DNA of 64,000 bases. It comes from Chondrinema litorale. Lineage in GTDB: Bacteria > Bacteroidota > Bacteroidia > Cytophagales > Flammeovirgaceae. The stretch is taken from assembly GCF_026250525.1 (NCBI RefSeq), contig NZ_CP111043.1:1601421-1665420 (forward strand), given 5' to 3'. Position 1 is the first letter of the stretch. Each line of letters opens with the position of its first letter. The notes beneath the pieces are model-generated. The model saw only the letters and a program-made list of their open reading frames with translations. It made no database searches and was not told the origin of the DNA. Of the stretch, positions 27,581-36,812 are shown one piece after another. Both the position numbers and the translations under genes were made by a program.

Positions 27581-29446
27581 ATGATAGAAATTGCAGGCTT
27601 ACTGGTTTTAGGAATACTTGCTCAATGGCTTGCCTGGAGAATTAGAGTACCAGCTATTCTTCCTCTCATTTTAATAGGCTTATTAGTTGGCCCAATCTCA
27701 ACTTTTTTCACTCCTAATAATGAAAAATTTATAGATGGAGATAAGATATTTCAAGGCGACTTTCTTTTTGATGTAATTTCCATTTCTGTAGGTTTAATCC
27801 TATTTGAAGGTGGACTTACTCTTAAGTTATCTGAAGTAAGAACCCTCGGCAAAACCGTAAGAAACATCATTTTAGTAGGTACTGTAGTTACACTATTAGG
27901 TGGAGCTTTAGCCGCTAACCTTCTTATGGGTATGACATTAAGATTTGCACTTTTATTCGCTGCATTAATTATTGTAACTGGCCCTACAGTTATTGGCCCT
28001 ATACTGAGAAATGTAAAACCTAACTTTAGAATCAATACCATTTTAAAATGGGAAGGTATATTAATCGACCCAATAGGTGCATTAATAGCTATTTTAATCT
28101 ACGAGTTTGTAGTATCTGGTAAACCTAATAAGCAGTTTACCATGTTTGCATTAAATGGATTTGTGCTTACTATTCTTGCTGGTGTAGCCGTAGGTGTATT
28201 CTTCGCATTTATTCTTTATAATCTACTCACAAAAAACTGGATACCTAAATACCTCAGAAATGTAATTGTACTTGCTATAGTTATCCTTACATTTTCGATT
28301 TCTGACATGATCCACGCAGAATCAGGATTACTGGCAGTAACACTTCTGGGGATGATCCTAGCCAATTTAAAAATTGATGATCTAAAAGAACTGCTGTCCT
28401 TTAAAGAAGATGTCGTCCTTATTCTGATCTCCTTTTTGTTTGTAATGCTGTCCTCTCGGATTAAAGTTTCTGACATTACAACAGTATTAAATGGCTCCAG
28501 CTTTTTACTATTTGCCATTGTTGTTTTTGTATTGAGGCCAATTGCTGTTTTTCTAAGCACAATCAACTCTGAGCTTAATCTTAAAGAAAAAATATTTATA
28601 TCGGCAATATGCCCAAGAGGTATTGTATCTGCGGCTGTAGCTTCCATTTTCACTATTCGTTTAACTTCTCTTTTAGAGAATGAAAGCGGCCATATGATGG
28701 AATATTTCCATGCTCAATTACTACTCCCTCTCACCTTTATGATAATTGTTGGTACCGTAGTTTTACAAGGAATATTGGCTAAACCTTTGGCTGCTTACTT
28801 AGGTGTACTCAGACAAGAACCAAACGGTGTTATCTTTCTTGGAGCAAGTGAGCCGGCAAGATTTATGGCTAAGTTTTTAAAATCTTTAAAAATTCCAGTA
28901 AAACTAGCCGATACTTCTAAATCAAACATTCAAGAAGCTAGAATACAAGGCTTACCCGTGTTTGAAGGAAGCCTTGCCAGTGATGATGCCTTTGAAGAAA
29001 TTGACCTCTCTCAATATGGACAACTTCATGCAATGACATCTAATACAGAAATAAATACCATGAGCTGTAAAATTCTCAGTCAAGAATTTGGTGCAGAAAG
29101 GGTATTTAGACTGGCCTCCAATAAGGAAATTATGAATAGCAAAACTGAAAAACCAAAAGGTTTACTGTTCAATGGGATGGCAGATTATATCAACATTACT
29201 CAATATCTTAGAAAGAATCCTGCGATACATCAGTTTGAAGTAAATTCTTCTGAAGAGTTAAATGTCTTTTTAAAAGATTTAGGTGATAGTATTATACCTA
29301 TGTTTGTACAATTTGAGAAAAATAAGATTTTGCCAATAGCCAGACAATCTATCTCTTTACCAGAAAGTTCTGTTCTTTTTTATATTATAAAAGGAGACGA
29401 TCACGAAACTGAAACAAGTAATATTAAAGAGCATATTCAGAATTAA
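27581..29446 (+). CDS. CPA-family cation/proton antiporter with C-terminal RCK-like domain
   Basis: 621 aa. About 12 membrane helices in residues 1-395, with CPA1/NhaP hallmarks: 'SVGLILFEGGLTLKL', 'IIVTGPTVIGPILRNVKPN' and 'WEGILIDPIGALIAIL' carrying the E-x4-DP ion-exchange site. From about residue 415 a soluble TrkA-N/RCK-like Rossmann segment follows ('GVIFLGASEPARFMAKFL', 'VKLADTSKSNIQEARIQGL', 'AMTSNTEINTMSCKIL'), probably binding a nucleotide or sensing ions. It probably exports Na+ or K+ in exchange for H+. It follows mreD with a 275-nt gap and likely has its own promoter. Which cation is carried cannot be told. Confidence 0.9.
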   Translation: MIEIAGLLVLGILAQWLAWRIRVPAILPLILIGLLVGPISTFFTPNNEKFIDGDKIFQGDFLFDVISISVGLILFEGGLTLKLSEVRTLGKTVRNIILVGTVVTLLGGALAANLLMGMTLRFALLFAALIIVTGPTVIGPILRNVKPNFRINTILKWEGILIDPIGALIAILIYEFVVSGKPNKQFTMFALNGFVLTILAGVAVGVFFAFILYNLLTKNWIPKYLRNVIVLAIVILTFSISDMIHAESGLLAVTLLGMILANLKIDDLKELLSFKEDVVLILISFLFVMLSSRIKVSDITTVLNGSSFLLFAIVVFVLRPIAVFLSTINSELNLKEKIFISAICPRGIVSAAVASIFTIRLTSLLENESGHMMEYFHAQLLLPLTFMIIVGTVVLQGILAKPLAAYLGVLRQEPNGVIFLGASEPARFMAKFLKSLKIPVKLADTSKSNIQEARIQGLPVFEGSLASDDAFEEIDLSQYGQLHAMTSNTEINTMSCKILSQEFGAERVFRLASNKEIMNSKTEKPKGLLFNGMADYINITQYLRKNPAIHQFEVNSSEELNVFLKDLGDSIIPMFVQFEKNKILPIARQSISLPESSVLFYIIKGDDHETETSNIKEHIQN

Positions 29447-29449
29447 GAT

Positions 29450-29908
29450 TTAGTTATTATCTCCAAATCGCTCAAGTAGTTTTTTTCTAAATTGATTTTC
29501 TGCATAATACAAAGCAGCTACTTGCCTGATAGATAATACTTCTTTAAATTTTTGATAATACTTTTTCTCAGTTTCTAACTGATTATTTTTAATTACAAGC
29601 ATCGCATTTAAATCTTCTTCGAGCTGTTCATCTGTTTTTGCCATAAAACCTACTTTAAGGTTATTAAGTTTTTTCCGGTGAGCAGCTCTCTCTGCTTCAT
29701 AAGATTCATATAAAGGAAAAAACTTATCAGCATCTTCATCAGAAAGTGCTAATACTTCTTTTATGTACTGTTGCTTAAATTCCTGTATACGTTCAATATT
29801 TCTTCTTTTATCTACTCCTTGCGCATATATATGTGTGATGCTCAAATACATCAATCCAAAAATTAACACCAACTTTATTGATAAAGCCTTCACCTGAAAC
29901 TTTTTCAT
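29450..29908 (-). CDS. Spy/CpxP-like periplasmic helical protein
   Basis: 152 aa from the Met at 29908, chosen over an upstream in-frame Met at 29926 because it directly begins the signal peptide (MKKFQVKALSIKLVLIFGLM) and follows the stop of the preceding gene by one base. The mature part is helical and charged: 'EFKQQYIKEVLALSDEDADKF', 'RKKLNNLKVGFMAKTDEQLEE', 'YYQKFKEVLSIRQVAALYYAE', the pattern of Bacteroidota Spy/CpxP-like proteins found next to ECF sigma genes. Probably a periplasmic chaperone or stress sensor. Third gene of the sigma/membrane protein/Spy-like unit. Confidence 0.8.
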   Translation of the reverse strand: MKKFQVKALSIKLVLIFGLMYLSITHIYAQGVDKRRNIERIQEFKQQYIKEVLALSDEDADKFFPLYESYEAERAAHRKKLNNLKVGFMAKTDEQLEEDLNAMLVIKNNQLETEKKYYQKFKEVLSIRQVAALYYAENQFRKKLLERFGDNN

Positions 29909-29909
29909 T

Positions 29910-30320
29910 TTATAGATAATCTTCAATTTGTTCTACATCAATTAATTCTTGAATCTCTTCTGTACTCAACTTTATATCTTCATCAATAAAGAATTCGTCA
30001 TTAAAACTTCCTCCCATTTCTTCAATAATTTCATTTTCAGAAATATCTGTATATAAAAGATAATTCTTAAGATCTTCTTTAGAGATATCTTCAAAGGCTA
30101 TTTTAACAGCTGGCTCATGTGCTGTACTTATTGGCCAAACCCCATAAAGTATAAAACCTAGTACCATAGAAGCCAATAAAGCCGGTTTTAAGTATAATAA
30201 ATTGAAAATACCTACTTCAGACTTTTTTGGTAAACTACTCTGAATCTGCTCTGGTAGTTTTTCAAAATAGTTTTCAGGTACCTTATAAATATTTCCGCTT
30301 AGTTTTTCCTTTCCTTCCAT
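29910..30320 (-). CDS. Small single-pass membrane protein, probable anti-sigma factor
   Basis: 136 aa. Soluble N-terminus (residues 1-45, 'YKVPENYFEKLPEQIQSSL'), one membrane helix (about 46-64, 'PALLASMVLGFILYGVW') and an acidic extracytoplasmic C-terminus rich in E and D. 'VPENYFEKLPEQI' is a recurrent N-terminal motif in Bacteroidota proteins encoded after ECF sigma genes. It starts 10 nt after the sigma gene, and its stop nearly touches the next start, suggesting translational coupling. No zinc anti-sigma HxxxCxxC motif is present. The role as sigma antagonist is inferred from topology and order. Confidence 0.7.
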   Translation of the reverse strand: MEGKEKLSGNIYKVPENYFEKLPEQIQSSLPKKSEVGIFNLLYLKPALLASMVLGFILYGVWPISTAHEPAVKIAFEDISKEDLKNYLLYTDISENEIIEEMGGSFNDEFFIDEDIKLSTEEIQELIDVEQIEDYL

Positions 30321-30330
30321 CTATTTGATT

Positions 30331-30903
30331 TTAAAGCAAATCGTTACCTAATAACTGCTGAATTTTTTTTACTGCAATGTGATATGAAGCCTTTAAACTT
30401 CCTTCCGTTACTTCTAGAATTTTTGCGATCTCTTTATAAGGTAAATCCTCAAAATATTTCATATTAAACACCAATCTTTGTCTATCTGGAAGGGTTAAAA
30501 GAACTTTCTGTAATTTCCTTTCAATGTCAGAACCTTCAATTAAAGGATCATTATCTATTTTTTTACTTAGCTCTTTAGTTACATCGTTAATCGGCAACAT
30601 AAATCGCCTTCTTTTTTTCTTTAAAAAGTTTAAAGATTCATTGGTCGCAATTCTATAAAGCCAAGTAAAAAGTGCTGCATCTTCTCTAAAGTTGCTCAGG
30701 TTTTTCCAAACCTTTAAAAAAACCTCTTGTGTAAGATCATCTGTATCGTTATGGTCAACTACCATTTTACGTATATGCCAATATACTTTTTGCTGATATT
30801 TCTTTACCAGTAAATTAAAAGCATAATGCTTTGAGTCCTCATTTTTAAAATGAGAAATAAGATACTGATCATCAGGGTGTGTACACAAGCTTTTTTCAGT
30901 CAA
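30331..30903 (-). CDS. ECF-type RNA polymerase sigma factor
   Basis: 190 aa. Region 2 ('NLLVKKYQQKVYWHIRKMV', 'DTDDLTQEVFLKVWKNL', 'FTWLYRIATNESLNFLKKK') recognises the -10 and core polymerase. Region 4 ('LPDRQRLVFNMKYFEDLPYKEIAKIL', 'TEGSLKASYHIAVKKIQQLL') is the -35 helix-turn-helix. There is no region 1 or 3, so it is sigma-E like. First gene of a leftward three-gene unit and divergent from the degP-like gene. Confidence 0.93.
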   Translation of the reverse strand: MTEKSLCTHPDDQYLISHFKNEDSKHYAFNLLVKKYQQKVYWHIRKMVVDHNDTDDLTQEVFLKVWKNLSNFREDAALFTWLYRIATNESLNFLKKKRRRFMLPINDVTKELSKKIDNDPLIEGSDIERKLQKVLLTLPDRQRLVFNMKYFEDLPYKEIAKILEVTEGSLKASYHIAVKKIQQLLGNDLL

Positions 30904-31267
30904 AATTATTTTGAAATAAATTAAATTAAGCAGTATTAACTAAACAAAACCCTAAAGCATCCGATTAATAATTTAGTTTTACCTTTCAGTCTAAATTGAT
31001 ATACTTTTATAGGTTATTTTAACTTATTTCTACTTTTTTAACTTTGACAATTCTTTTCGACAAAGGTTTAACTTCCATACAAAAATTATTTTTTTACATA
31101 GAATAAACAGCATTATCTAAAGGTATAGAAGAAACCAGCCTTTTAAGATTTTCGTTTTAGATACAAAATCAATAAATTCAGGAAAACAACAGACAGCCTT
31201 TATTTTTAGAATTGCTTTTTTACTGATTACTGTCTGACAAATTTTACTCTATTAATCTGTTCCTTAC
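30904..31267. other. Divergent promoter region between ECF sigma operon and degP-like gene
   Basis: 364 nt, AT-rich. It must hold promoters for both sides. I found no clean TAnnTTTG box for either gene, which would fit ECF-type promoters but does not prove them. No open frame or RNA structure seen. Confidence 0.4.
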
Positions 31268-32806
31268 ATGCAGCAATATAAATTTATTCTGGGAATTTTA
31301 TTGGCATCTCTTTTTAGTGGCGTGTTTACACTAGGTGGCTATCTAATGTTGCAAAAAGATGATGAAGTCCAGAACATTTCTGAAAAGCAAGAAATAGTAC
31401 TTTCTAATTACACTGAGAAAAAGAATGAGCCGGATTATGATTACAAAGTACCAGAAGGCCTCAACTTTATAAATGCATCTGAAAAGGTAATTCCTGCAGT
31501 TGTACACATTAAAACCCGATACAGTAGCAGTAACAGATACAGCAGTGCATTGGAAGATATAATGGATTTGTGGGGAAATGGTGAAGATAATAGTAGAGGA
31601 CAAGGTACTCGCATGTCATCTGGTTCTGGCGTAATTATATCTTCTGATGGATACATTGCGACAAATAACCATGTAATTGAAGATGCTAGCAGTATAGAAG
31701 TCGTATTAAATGACAAGAGAAGTTATAGAGCTGTATTAATTGGGACCGACCCTACTACAGATTTAGCGCTCATAAGAATAAAAGCGGAAGATCTACCATT
31801 TGTACCATATGGCAATTCTGATAGAGTAAGACCTGGACAATGGGTTTTGGCCATAGGTAACCCTTTTGATTTAACCTCAACAGTAACTGCTGGTATTGTT
31901 AGTGCCAAAGCCAGAAATATTGGAATCATCAGATCTAACGGCCAGCAAAATTTAAGTATAGAATCATTTATTCAGACAGATGCAGCAGTAAACCCTGGCA
32001 ATAGTGGCGGAGCTTTAGTAGACCTCAACGGAAAATTAATTGGTATAAACACTGCCATTGCTACAAAAACTGGTTATTCAGCAGGCTATTCATTTGCAGT
32101 ACCTGTAGCACTAGTTAAAAAAATTATGGATGATTTACTTGAGTTTGGTGTAACTCAACGCGCTTTAATGGGAGTAAATATTGATGATATTGATGCAAGT
32201 AATGCCGATATTTTCGGCTTAGATAAGGTTGAAGGAGTTTTAATTACCGGAGTAAATAAAGATGGTGGCGCTGATGAAGCAGGTATTATGCCTGGTGATG
32301 TAGTATTAAAAATTAATGAAATACCCGTTAATAACACGTCTGAGTTGCAAGAACTAGTTGCAAGAAACAGACCCGGAGATATAATTAATGTTGCCTACAA
32401 AAGAGATAATGATATTTATGTGGTAAAAGTAACGCTAAAAAACATCGATAATAATACTGATGTTATAAGAGCCGTAAAAACTATTATTACAAAAATTAAT
32501 GAGTTGGGTGCTGAAGTAACAGAGATTTCAGATAAAGACAAAGAACTACTCAACATTGAACAAGGAATAAAAATAGTTAAAATCACAGAAGGTAAATTGC
32601 GTGATGCAAGACTAGAAGATGGCTTTATTATTACTCATATAGATAAAATCCCTGTAAGTTCAGTAGATGAACTAATGGCTGCAATTTCTAATTCTAATCA
32701 AGAATTTTTGCTGGAAGGCTACTACTTAGACGGACAAAAAGTGTATTATCAGTTAAATATGAAAGAAGAAGTTGTAGAGGATGAAGAAAAAGAAGAAATG
32801 CAATAG
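31268..32806 (+). CDS. DegP/HtrA-family periplasmic serine protease
   Basis: 512 aa. N-terminal membrane anchor or signal (ILGILLASLFSGVFTLGGYLML). The trypsin-like domain holds the catalytic triad H135 (NNHVIED), D165 (TTDLALI) and S246 (NPGNSGGALV). Two PDZ domains follow, about residues 290-380 ('ALMGVNIDDI', 'DEAGIMPGDVVLKINEIPV') and 420-495. The C-terminal end is acidic. Degrades or refolds misfolded envelope proteins. Transcribed away from the ECF sigma operon, the arrangement expected if that sigma factor controls it. Followed by a terminator. Confidence 0.95.
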   Translation: MQQYKFILGILLASLFSGVFTLGGYLMLQKDDEVQNISEKQEIVLSNYTEKKNEPDYDYKVPEGLNFINASEKVIPAVVHIKTRYSSSNRYSSALEDIMDLWGNGEDNSRGQGTRMSSGSGVIISSDGYIATNNHVIEDASSIEVVLNDKRSYRAVLIGTDPTTDLALIRIKAEDLPFVPYGNSDRVRPGQWVLAIGNPFDLTSTVTAGIVSAKARNIGIIRSNGQQNLSIESFIQTDAAVNPGNSGGALVDLNGKLIGINTAIATKTGYSAGYSFAVPVALVKKIMDDLLEFGVTQRALMGVNIDDIDASNADIFGLDKVEGVLITGVNKDGGADEAGIMPGDVVLKINEIPVNNTSELQELVARNRPGDIINVAYKRDNDIYVVKVTLKNIDNNTDVIRAVKTIITKINELGAEVTEISDKDKELLNIEQGIKIVKITEGKLRDARLEDGFIITHIDKIPVSSVDELMAAISNSNQEFLLEGYYLDGQKVYYQLNMKEEVVEDEEKEEMQ

Positions 32807-32829
32807 GTTTAATTTAACCTAAAATATTC

Positions 32830-32853
32830 AAGGGGCTTTTGTCCCTTTTTTTT
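32830..32853 (+). terminator. Terminator after the degP-like gene
   Basis: Stem AAGGGGC / GTCCCTT (one G-T pair) with loop TTTT, followed by eight T on the plus strand. Confidence 0.85.
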
Positions 32854-32932
32854 ATGTATTTGATTAAAAAATAATATTATCATTTTAAAAGCATACAACT
32901 ATCTTTGAAAATCATTAAAACCAATATCTGAC

Positions 32933-33631
32933 TTGAAACTTTATCTCATTCCCTGCATGCTTGCTCAGGACACACAAACTTATCTACCTGAGATTATCAC
33001 TAAAATTGTAAGCAATACAGAATATTATTTAGTAGAAAATGAAAGAACAGCCAGACGGTTTATTGCTTCTTTAAATACAAGCCAGAATATTAGAGACCTA
33101 CACTTTTATGTATTGGATAAAAGAAGTAAGCCTCGCCAACTCAATGATATTTTTGCTAAAATACCTGATACTGCAAATATTGGTGTAATTTCAGAAGCTG
33201 GTTGCCCTGGTATTGCTGATCCGGGAGCTTTGGCTGTGTCTTATGCACATCAGAAAGATATAGAAGTAATTGCCTTACCGGGCCCTTCATCTATATTTTT
33301 GGCACTCATGTCATCAGGTTTTTCCGGACAACAATTTACCTTTCATGGATATATTCCATTAAAAAATCCTCAGCGAAGTGGCTTCCTCCAAAAAATATCT
33401 GAAAAGGTGATTAAAAAGGGAGAAACTCAGATATTTATGGAAACTCCATACCGAAACGATCAACTTTTTAAAGACTTGCTAACTGGCTTACATCCTGACA
33501 TGCAGTTATGCATAGCTGCAAACCTCACAGCTCCTGATCAATTTGTTAAAACACTTTCTGTAAAACAGTGGAAAAAACAGAAACTTGATATCAATAAAAA
33601 ACCTGCGATATTTTTAATCGGTGCTGCTTAA
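32933..33631 (+). CDS. RsmI-like SAM-dependent (tetrapyrrole-fold) methyltransferase
   Basis: 232 aa. The fold is that of RsmI, the 16S rRNA C1402 2'-O-methyltransferase: 'VISEAGCPGIADPGALAVSYA' and 'VIALPGPSSIFLALMSSGFSG' match its SAM-binding loops. It lacks the standard N-terminal glycine-containing 'VVATPIGN' strand (here 'KLYLIPCML') and the C-terminal domain, and at 232 aa is shorter than RsmI (about 286 aa). It belongs to a divergent paralogue type common in Bacteroidota, so the rRNA target is not assured. The start is TTG at 32933; the reading frame has no better ATG nearby. Confidence 0.82.
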   Translation: MKLYLIPCMLAQDTQTYLPEIITKIVSNTEYYLVENERTARRFIASLNTSQNIRDLHFYVLDKRSKPRQLNDIFAKIPDTANIGVISEAGCPGIADPGALAVSYAHQKDIEVIALPGPSSIFLALMSSGFSGQQFTFHGYIPLKNPQRSGFLQKISEKVIKKGETQIFMETPYRNDQLFKDLLTGLHPDMQLCIAANLTAPDQFVKTLSVKQWKKQKLDINKKPAIFLIGAA

Positions 33632-33636
33632 AACAT

Positions 33637-34269
33637 TTATGCTAATTGTGGTAATTTCTTCAAATGTGTTACATCACATTCTTTCTCAATGGAGAATTTA
33701 CCATTTTCATAATTTAAAAGATAAAGACATAAGTTAGAGTGAATAAATCTATCCATATTTTTTAACTCAATATCAAGTAAAAGACATAATAAGATTCTAA
33801 TTGCTCTACCATGCATACAAACCAGTACATTTTCTTCCTGATCGTTTGCTAATATATATCTCCATGCATCACGCTGGCGCTCTTGTACTTCTAATGGACT
33901 TTCTCCACCATATACTTTTTGAGTATAATCACCATTTGTCCATCCGATAAGCATATTAGCATATTGCTCATTATCTTCTTCGGTAATTTGGCGGCCTTCT
34001 TTATGTCCCCAACTAATTTCGTTAAGCCCATAAAGTTGTTGCCATGGCAATTCACTTTTAATAAACTGTTCAACAGACTGGTGAGTTCTTCTTAGTTTAG
34101 AAGTATAAACTTTATCAAACGGAATCTCTTTATAATACTCGTAAAAAGCTCGAGCTTGTTTTTTTCCGGTCTCATTTAGATTAGAATCTATACCTGAGCC
34201 CTGAACCATACCAAGCTTATTATATTCAGTTTCTCCGTGTCTAATTAAATAAATTTTCTTACTTTTCAA
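33637..34269 (-). CDS. Histidine phosphatase family protein
   Basis: 210 aa, cytoplasmic. Opens with the phosphoglycerate-mutase-like motif 'IYLIRHGETEYNKLGMVQGS', H11 being the phosphorylated histidine and R10 a phosphate ligand. 'GLNEISWGHKEGRQ' supplies the acid residue and 'ENVLVCMHGRAIRILL' the second catalytic His with its Arg. Likely a small-metabolite phosphatase of the CobC/GpmB type. No cobalamin genes surround it, so CobC is not supported. Convergent with the methyltransferase gene, 5 nt apart. Confidence 0.9.
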   Translation of the reverse strand: MKSKKIYLIRHGETEYNKLGMVQGSGIDSNLNETGKKQARAFYEYYKEIPFDKVYTSKLRRTHQSVEQFIKSELPWQQLYGLNEISWGHKEGRQITEEDNEQYANMLIGWTNGDYTQKVYGGESPLEVQERQRDAWRYILANDQEENVLVCMHGRAIRILLCLLLDIELKNMDRFIHSNLCLYLLNYENGKFSIEKECDVTHLKKLPQLA

Positions 34270-34398
34270 TTTTCCCTTAATTTGGTAAATAACCTTTAAT
34301 GCACCTGCAAATTTTCAAGCTGCAAAATTAGCTTCTTATATTGACTGCTAATAATTTTAGCCAAAAATTATTTGAAAATTAACACTAATTTTAAGTAA

Positions 34399-34821
34399 AT
34401 GATCCCTGAAAACATTACTCCAGCTATGCTGAATACCGGTAAAAGTAATATGGTAACCCATTTGGGTATTGAGTTTACCGAAGTTGGTAAGGATTTTATC
34501 ATTGCTAAGATGCCAGTTGATCAACGTACCAGACAACCATTTGGTTTACTTCACGGTGGTGCATCCGTTGTTCTGGCAGAAACATTAGGCAGTATTGCAG
34601 CAACTCTTTGTGTCGATCAGGAGAAGTATGTTTGTGTTGGCCTTGATATAAATGCAAACCATATACGCAGTGTTAAAGAGGGCTTTGTGTATGGAAAAAC
34701 AACTCCCTTACATATTGGCAGAAGCACTCATGTTTGGCAAATTCAAATTACTAATGAAGAAGATAAATTAGTTTGCACAAGCCGAATAACGATGGCAGTT
34801 ATATCAAAACCAAATAAGTAA
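34399..34821 (+). CDS. Hotdog-fold acyl-CoA thioesterase (PaaI/MenI type)
   Basis: 140 aa. The hotdog helix motif 'FGLLHGGASVVLAETLGSIAA' contains the glycine-rich turn and the likely catalytic Glu (E in ETLGS). Strand motifs 'GKTTPLHIGRSTHVWQIQI' follow. The family contains DHNA-CoA hydrolase (MenI/YdiI), phenylacetyl-CoA thioesterase and EntH. In a menaquinone-using Bacteroidota MenI is a fair guess, but no men genes are adjacent. Single gene, convergent with the acyl-CoA dehydrogenase. Confidence 0.88.
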   Translation: MIPENITPAMLNTGKSNMVTHLGIEFTEVGKDFIIAKMPVDQRTRQPFGLLHGGASVVLAETLGSIAATLCVDQEKYVCVGLDINANHIRSVKEGFVYGKTTPLHIGRSTHVWQIQITNEEDKLVCTSRITMAVISKPNK

Positions 34822-34850
34822 GATGCTATAACCTTAATAGATAGACATTC

Positions 34851-36647
34851 TTAAAAATGTCTATCTTCTACATATAATGTGAGCCTATCATCGTCACACA
34901 ATCTCTGAGATAATACTATGGTATTAGGCAACTCATACTCATAGTAATAATAGAGTGTGTATATTTTACCTTCGTAAAAAGCTTTATCTGAATCTTTCAA
35001 TTTTGTTGTCAGCTTTTCAGAAGCTTTTATACCAATCTTTAGCCATTGCCACGCAATAGAGATTGTACCCAAAAGCTCCAAATACAAAGTAGCATCAGCT
35101 AACATAGCTTCGGCTCCCTCATGCCTAAAAGTTTTGTGTAATACTTTAGTTGTATTTTCTAAAAGCTGTAGTTTTTGTTTTAGGCTAACTGCATAATTAC
35201 TCAACAATTCATATTCTCTGGCTTGCTCAATGGTAACCTTTATTTCTTCAAGTAAATACTGATATCCTTTGCTTTGCTCAAGCCAAATTTTTCTTCCTAA
35301 CAAATCTATCGCATGTATACCCGTAGTTCCCTCGTGAATTGGATGGATCCTCGCCTCTCTATAAAACTGCTCTACAGGAAAGTCTTTACAATAACCATAT
35401 CCACCGTGTATTTGTAAAGCAGCACTTGTTGTAAGACAGCCCTTTTCTGATGGATAAGACTTGGCAATGGGAGTTAATAAATCTAGTAATAAAGATGCTT
35501 TTTCGTACTCTTCTCCTTCTGCCACTTTCAAAATATCAGTATAGTAAGCGCATTGCATTAAAAGAGACAATGAACCTTCTACAATTGACTTTTGGAATAA
35601 TAGCATTCTTTTAATATCAGCATGCTTTAATATATCAACTTGCTCTTCTTCTATTTGTTTGTTTGCTACAGATCTACCTTGTTTTCTCTCTTTAGCATAC
35701 TCTAAAGAAGCATGATAGGCAGCAGATGCAATTGAAGTCGCATTTAAACCAACACCTATTCGCGCCTCATTCATCAGCTGAAACATATAAAGCAATCCTT
35801 TGTTTTCTTCACCTACCAGATAAGCCCTACAATCTTCATTTTCACCTAACATTAAATGTACAATGGGAGCACCTATGTAACCCATTTTATGGAATACACC
35901 CACCGTTTTCACATCATTACTGATAAGTTTACCCTCTTCCAATCTCTTTTTAGGCACAACAAATAATGAAATGCCTTTCACACCTTTTGGAGCTCCCTCA
36001 GTTCGAGCTAACATCAGATGTACAATATTTTCTACTCCGTTGTGATCTCCTGCCGAAATGAAAATCTTCTGCCCTTTTAGTAAAAAAAAGTCAGAGGAAG
36101 TTGCATAAGCTGTTGTGGTAATATCACTTAGCGAACTACCAGCTTCTGGCTCGGTTAACGCCATGGTACCTTGCCAACTACCTTCCAGCATTTTAGGTAT
36201 AAACTGTTCTTTGAGTGCTTGAGATCCAAAAGCTCTGATTAAATTAGCTGCTCCAGTAGTTAAATAAGAGTATACACTTCCTGAGTAATTTGCTGCACTA
36301 AAAATGAATGAAGCTGCAAATGAAAGCATATGTGGCAATTGCTGCCCCTCATCTTTAAAAGGAAATACTGCTGAAAGCCAACCTCCTTCAGCAAAAGCAT
36401 TTATTATATCTTTAACCTTTTCATGAACCACTACCTCTCCTTCTTTTAAATAAGGTTCATTTCTATCCATTTCTTCAAGATATGGCTTTAAATGCTTTTC
36501 TGATAATTCCTCAGCAGCATCAATTACCATTTCTAATGTTTCTCTGTTATGCTCTTCATAATAAGAATATTCACAGAGTTGATCAACCTTAAATAATTCA
36601 AATAATAAGAATTTCAGGTGTTGCTTATCATAAAATTTTTTGGCCAT
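34851..36647 (-). CDS. Acyl-CoA dehydrogenase
   Basis: 598 aa flavoenzyme of fatty-acid beta-oxidation. FAD/substrate motifs: 'WQGTMALTEPEAGSSLSDITTTA', 'FFLLKGQKIFISAGDH', 'LNATSIASAAYHASLEYAKERKQGR' and 'QIHGGYGYCKDFPVEQFYREARI'. The last region runs into 'IHEGTTGIHAIDLLGRKIW', the usual end of the catalytic domain, after which about 140 helical residues form a C-terminal extension as in the long ACAD class. Expected to oxidise medium- or long-chain acyl-CoA with electron transfer flavoprotein as acceptor. Single gene with no partner beside it. Confidence 0.93.
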   Translation of the reverse strand: MAKKFYDKQHLKFLLFELFKVDQLCEYSYYEEHNRETLEMVIDAAEELSEKHLKPYLEEMDRNEPYLKEGEVVVHEKVKDIINAFAEGGWLSAVFPFKDEGQQLPHMLSFAASFIFSAANYSGSVYSYLTTGAANLIRAFGSQALKEQFIPKMLEGSWQGTMALTEPEAGSSLSDITTTAYATSSDFFLLKGQKIFISAGDHNGVENIVHLMLARTEGAPKGVKGISLFVVPKKRLEEGKLISNDVKTVGVFHKMGYIGAPIVHLMLGENEDCRAYLVGEENKGLLYMFQLMNEARIGVGLNATSIASAAYHASLEYAKERKQGRSVANKQIEEEQVDILKHADIKRMLLFQKSIVEGSLSLLMQCAYYTDILKVAEGEEYEKASLLLDLLTPIAKSYPSEKGCLTTSAALQIHGGYGYCKDFPVEQFYREARIHPIHEGTTGIHAIDLLGRKIWLEQSKGYQYLLEEIKVTIEQAREYELLSNYAVSLKQKLQLLENTTKVLHKTFRHEGAEAMLADATLYLELLGTISIAWQWLKIGIKASEKLTTKLKDSDKAFYEGKIYTLYYYYEYELPNTIVLSQRLCDDDRLTLYVEDRHF

Positions 36648-36766
36648 TGATATAATTTTGATTGGAGTTAATTTTACGTGTAAACTGTTACATTATTACC
36701 AAATTCCAAATAGAAACAGCCCAATTAAGTAATTAGCAGCTCTTTTTTTATGTTTTTTCAAATAAA

Positions 36767-36788
36767 AAAGCTGACCTAAGCCAGCTTT
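36767..36788 (-). terminator. Terminator of the PD40-OmpA gene
   Basis: Stem AAAGCTG / CAGCTTT with an 8-nt loop. Read on the minus strand it is followed by TTTTTT, suiting the gene that ends at 36813. Confidence 0.7.
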
Positions 36789-36812
36789 CTTCAAAATCTT
36801 TATCCCATTTTT

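Noticed and set aside
34323..34330. TAATTTTG box on the minus strand upstream of the histidine phosphatase
   Set aside because: Matches the -7 box, but there is no TTG at 20 nt; AT-rich sequence gives such matches by chance.
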